In this document: piece after piece, positions 61,863-64,000 of the stretch
Position numbering within the stretch: the stretch's first letter is position 1
Layout of the letters: each line of letters opens with the position of its first letter
DNA from: Aneurinibacillus sp. Ricciae_BoGa-3
GTDB taxonomy: Bacteria; Bacillota; Bacilli; Aneurinibacillales; Aneurinibacillaceae
NCBI RefSeq assembly: GCF_028421645.1
Contig: NZ_CP116888.1
Location: forward strand, 558,001-622,000
Direction: 5' to 3'
DNA length: 64,000 nt
The notes under the pieces: model-generated
Databases searched by the model: none
What the model saw: only the letters and a program-made list of their open reading frames with translations
What the model was told of the DNA's origin: nothing
Position numbers and translations under genes: made by a program

Positions 61863-62102
61863 CTCAATAATCCGTATAGCCGAAAAACTCAAGAGAGTGA
61901 TATCATTGAAGGATATTTTCTCATACAGGATGGCATTATCGATATAGGTACAATCGACATATCGACCTTTCATGGAGTTAAATATGTAAATGCTAAGATT
62001 CCTGACACTAACTTTACCATTGAAGAGTGGGAATCCTTTTTCAAACAAATTAAGGAACGATTTAAGTTAGAGCCTTGGCAACAAGTTCATGTCAATAAGT
62101 AA
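61863..62102 (+). pseudogene. Fragment of an unknown gene lacking a normal start
   Basis: The frame is open from 61863 to TAA 62102, reading ESDIIEGYFLIQDGIIDIGT and NFTIEEWESFFKQIKERFKL, which looks coding. There is no ATG, GTG or TTG in frame near its start; ATT at 61905 is the only near-start codon. Either a 5'-truncated gene or another AUU start. Confidence 0.4.
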
Positions 62103-62141
62103 AAAAAGAGGTAGTAGGAAAAAATCCTATTACCTCTTTTT
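62103..62141. terminator. Bidirectional terminator
   Basis: A 17-bp near-perfect stem (AAAAAGAGGTAG.. / ..TTACCTCTTTTT). Confidence 0.9.
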
Positions 62142-62149
62142 GATATTGT

Positions 62150-62479
62150 TTAGCTGGCTTTAGAGCCTGTTGCTTCTTCCACTTGGGGTTGTTTCGCCTT
62201 TTGTACGGATTGTGCATGTTGGGCAATGGAAGCAGGGCTATACGTTTGAGCCGCTACATTGCTTTGAGTTACCACATTCGGCTTGGTTTCTTTTCCAGCA
62301 GAAGATGCTTTCGCTAGTTCTCTAGCTTCTTTAGAGATTTCAACCTTTACGGCTGGTTGTTGTTGTGCTTTTTGTGTCTCTTCCTGTTCTTGTTGCTGGC
62401 TTTCAACTGGTTTTGCTTGCACTTGATTGATTTGATGTGCGGTTTGTGTATGAAGTTGTACATTTGAATTGATTTGCAT
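62150..62479 (-). CDS. Gln-rich protein with FlgM-like motif, 109 aa
   Basis: Low-complexity, rich in Gln, Ala and Val. Contains VKVEISKEARELAKAS, reminiscent of the N-terminal (V-x-IS-xx-A) motif in FlgM anti-sigma factors, but the sigma-28-binding C-terminus is not recognisable. ATG 62479 follows AAGGTGG. Confidence 0.6.
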   Translation of the reverse strand: MQINSNVQLHTQTAHQINQVQAKPVESQQQEQEETQKAQQQPAVKVEISKEARELAKASSAGKETKPNVVTQSNVAAQTYSPASIAQHAQSVQKAKQPQVEEATGSKAS

Positions 62480-62514
62480 AATGAATGACCACCTTTTTTA
62501 GTTTTTAGTTAGTT

Positions 62515-62550
62515 TCTTGTTGGTTAAATCGTACAATAGTTAAACACTAT
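62515..62550 (-). promoter_or_regulatory. Promoter with TTGACTATAGTG dyad half
   Basis: Minus strand TTGACT, 17-bp spacer, TACGAT upstream of the Gln-rich gene; -35 context TTGACTATAGTG. Confidence 0.55.
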
Positions 62551-62574
62551 AGTCAACATGAACGATGTTTTACC

Positions 62575-62886
62575 CTAATCTAGATTAGATATAAGTTGTA
62601 ACTCAACCATTGTATTTTCCGTGTAGACCTTCACGCTAGTAGGGGAGGCGATTACTTTTTGAATACGAGAATGTTGAATGACCCCTGTTTTTACTTCGTC
62701 AAAATAAGCCAAATGGAGAGGCATTTTTTCCTGTAAAGGTAACAAACAGCGTACTTGTTTACCGATACGGTTGCGGTCGGTATATTTTGGTACATTTTCA
62801 TCTTTTGCCTCAGTTACTTGCTTAATCTCCCATAGAAAATCAGGTAAAACTCGATTGCTTTCCTCAATCATTTGTAACACGTTCAT
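62575..62886 (-). CDS. Hypothetical protein, 103 aa
   Basis: ATG 62886 follows AAAAGGAGAG. Mixed alpha/beta. It belongs to a minus-strand run with the next three genes. No family recognised. Confidence 0.62.
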   Translation of the reverse strand: MNVLQMIEESNRVLPDFLWEIKQVTEAKDENVPKYTDRNRIGKQVRCLLPLQEKMPLHLAYFDEVKTGVIQHSRIQKVIASPTSVKVYTENTMVELQLISNLD

Positions 62887-62910
62887 GGTGTTCTCTCCTT
62901 TTTTATCCGT

Positions 62911-63162
62911 CTATTTGGATTCTTTCCTTTTGGGTTTGCTCGAAATCATGCGGTTGAGTTCATCTAAGCGTTTCTGTCGCTGTTCAATCGCATCATTGAT
63001 TACCGCAACCGTTGTGCCTTGCTTAACGTGAAGAACATCGCTACGTAACTGCTCGATTTCGTCTTCAATACGCTTTATAAGAGATTTTATGTTCTTGTCG
63101 TTATCGGCTTGAATCATTTCTCTTACATAATCGTTTAATTGTTCCTTTTGTATTTTCTCCAT
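62911..63162 (-). CDS. Coiled-coil protein, 83 aa
   Basis: ATG 63162 behind CAAGGAG. Long heptad-rich helix (NIKSLIKRIEDEIEQLRSDV, INDAIEQRQKRLDELN) and a basic tail KPKRKESK. Confidence 0.65.
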   Translation of the reverse strand: MEKIQKEQLNDYVREMIQADNDKNIKSLIKRIEDEIEQLRSDVLHVKQGTTVAVINDAIEQRQKRLDELNRMISSKPKRKESK

Positions 63163-63219
63163 TTTCTTCTCCTTGTCTATCCAGAAATAAGAATGCTAGA
63201 CTACATTCACATCTGTGTA

Positions 63220-63414
63220 CTAAATTTCGTGTTTTTCACAGGTGTCAATTTCCCAATATTGATAATTCACATAGCCGTAATTATTTGTTATCCAAGATGT
63301 TAAAACTTCGTCGCAATCAGGATTATTCGGGCGATTAACATCGTCTTTCACCGTCACAACAATAGGGTCATTGTCTCCAACGATAACAAAATATTGTCTG
63401 ATGTTTTCATTCAT
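63220..63414 (-). CDS. Small hypothetical protein, 64 aa
   Basis: MNENIRQYFVIVGDNDPIVV; beta-rich acidic protein with NPDCDEVLTSWI. No family recognised. Confidence 0.58.
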   Translation of the reverse strand: MNENIRQYFVIVGDNDPIVVTVKDDVNRPNNPDCDEVLTSWITNNYGYVNYQYWEIDTCEKHEI

Positions 63415-63489
63415 TTTACATACTCATCTTCTTTCTCAGTATGGTTATTTGAGGAGGTCTATACCTTTCATAGTTAATGAAGACCCTTT

Positions 63490-64000
63490 TTAGAAAGTAG
63501 ACCAGAAAGCGTTAATATACATTTCACCTTTCGTCAATTGGTCACTGTTATACTCAAATCGTGCAAAATAGTGCGTGGCTTTTACATCCTGATATAACGC
63601 AATCAATTGAGGTAAAGGAACCTGATAGGTATCGAGAAATTCCTTGATTTTAAGAACCTGTAACACTTGAGCGGCTTCACGGGAAGGTTTGCTATCACGT
63701 ACCAACACCCGATAATCAATGTCGGATTCCCATACACTATCACGATTAAAAGTGTCCAGCCACTTATAAATATCAAGTAGTCCTCTTTGCTTTAGGCGAT
63801 TAAAGAATTCCTGATTTAACTGTTTCTCATAGTCACTTAATTCGTTAGAAAAAAACGAATAAACGGTTTTGTCATATCTCGATGCTTCCAAGGCAGAAGC
63901 ATAATCACGTAATTCATCGATTGACATATCTGACAATGATTTTTCAGGAATAAGGAAACGTTCTAGTCCGTATTTTTTAATTCTTTGGTCTAAAATTTTC
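63490..64000 (-). CDS. Unknown protein, N-terminus beyond the window edge
   Basis: The frame is open from the window end (reading ILDQRIKKYGLERFLIPEKS) through SDMSIDELRDYASALE to the stop at 63490, so the gene begins outside. At least 169 residues are visible, helical and soluble. The TTG at 63936 is internal. No family recognised. Confidence 0.6.
   Translation of the reverse strand, partial: KILDQRIKKYGLERFLIPEKSLSDMSIDELRDYASALEASRYDKTVYSFFSNELSDYEKQLNQEFFNRLKQRGLLDIYKWLDTFNRDSVWESDIDYRVLVRDSKPSREAAQVLQVLKIKEFLDTYQVPLPQLIALYQDVKATHYFARFEYNSDQLTKGEMYINAFWSTF

Noticed and set aside
62150-62479. Gln-rich protein as a true FlgM anti-sigma factor
   Set aside because: Only a short N-terminal-type motif resembles FlgM; the sigma-28-binding helices are not recognisable.

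Overview
This window reads as a stretch of accessory, probably extrachromosomal DNA (large plasmid, phage-plasmid or comparable element) from a low-GC Gram-positive bacterium of the order Bacillales. The basis is the AT-rich sequence, strong AGGAGG-type ribosome binding sites, many TTG starts, rho-independent terminators after most transcripts, sigma-A promoters with TATAAT boxes, and Bacillus-type proteins (SpoVG, YvyF, CheX, DUF3006, DUF4317, BdbC/DsbB, DCC thioredoxin-like). There are no rRNA or tRNA genes and no core metabolism. Host and replicon type are inferred.

Layout. (1) 1-8500: a complete type I-B CRISPR interference operon (cas6, cas8b, cas7b, cas5b, cas3) with no cas1, cas2 or cas4, a two-repeat mini-array between cas5 and cas3, and an unusual array of about 18 sequence-divergent repeats. 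The repeats keep a short stem and an 8-nt handle. (2) 8500-10250: small genes including a two-CBS-domain protein and a zinc-ribbon protein. (3) 10400-15150: two paralogous secreted or surface proteins with Ig-like DYGN-type repeats, the second frameshifted at an A-run; a third paralogue lies at 40641. (4) 15300-25950: many small unknown genes, a PP1-type protein phosphatase, a frameshifted tyrosine/dual-specificity phosphatase, a DsbB-like oxidoreductase and a proline-rich secreted protein. (5) 26000-35200: a FEN-type 5'-3' exonuclease, an SSB-like OB-fold protein, SpoVG, an AI-2E-family transporter, a nucleoside deoxyribosyltransferase-like fusion and a methyltransferase-like protein. (6) 35300-47400: an acyltransferase-3 membrane protein, a ComEC-like metallo-beta-lactamase lipoprotein with its DUF3006 partner, YvyF, DUF4317, a DUF3267 membrane protease-like protein and tiny membrane peptides. 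(7) 47400-54700: small genes, several with broken frames, an XRE regulator, a UvrD-type helicase and a Crp/Fnr regulator. (8) 54800-58900: a WGR-domain poly(ADP-ribose) polymerase whose downstream partner gene is split by an IS605-family TnpB element. (9) 58900-64000: small membrane proteins, a GNAT-like protein, CheX with an ATT start, and a minus-strand run of small genes that leaves the window.

Shared control. Two promoter families recur. At least eight promoters overlap an 18-bp palindrome, TGTAAA-N6-TTTACA, whose right half is the -35 box, always 17 bp from the -10 box. A second group has TTGACTATAGTCAA-like dyads at or near the core promoter. This suggests at least two element-wide regulatory circuits. 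CRISPR interference, PARP signalling, repair enzymes and phosphatases could form a defence and host-manipulation set, but that joint role is inference. Several small genes carry single-base frame disruptions at or near homopolymer runs; whether these are real decay or assembly error cannot be settled from the sequence.
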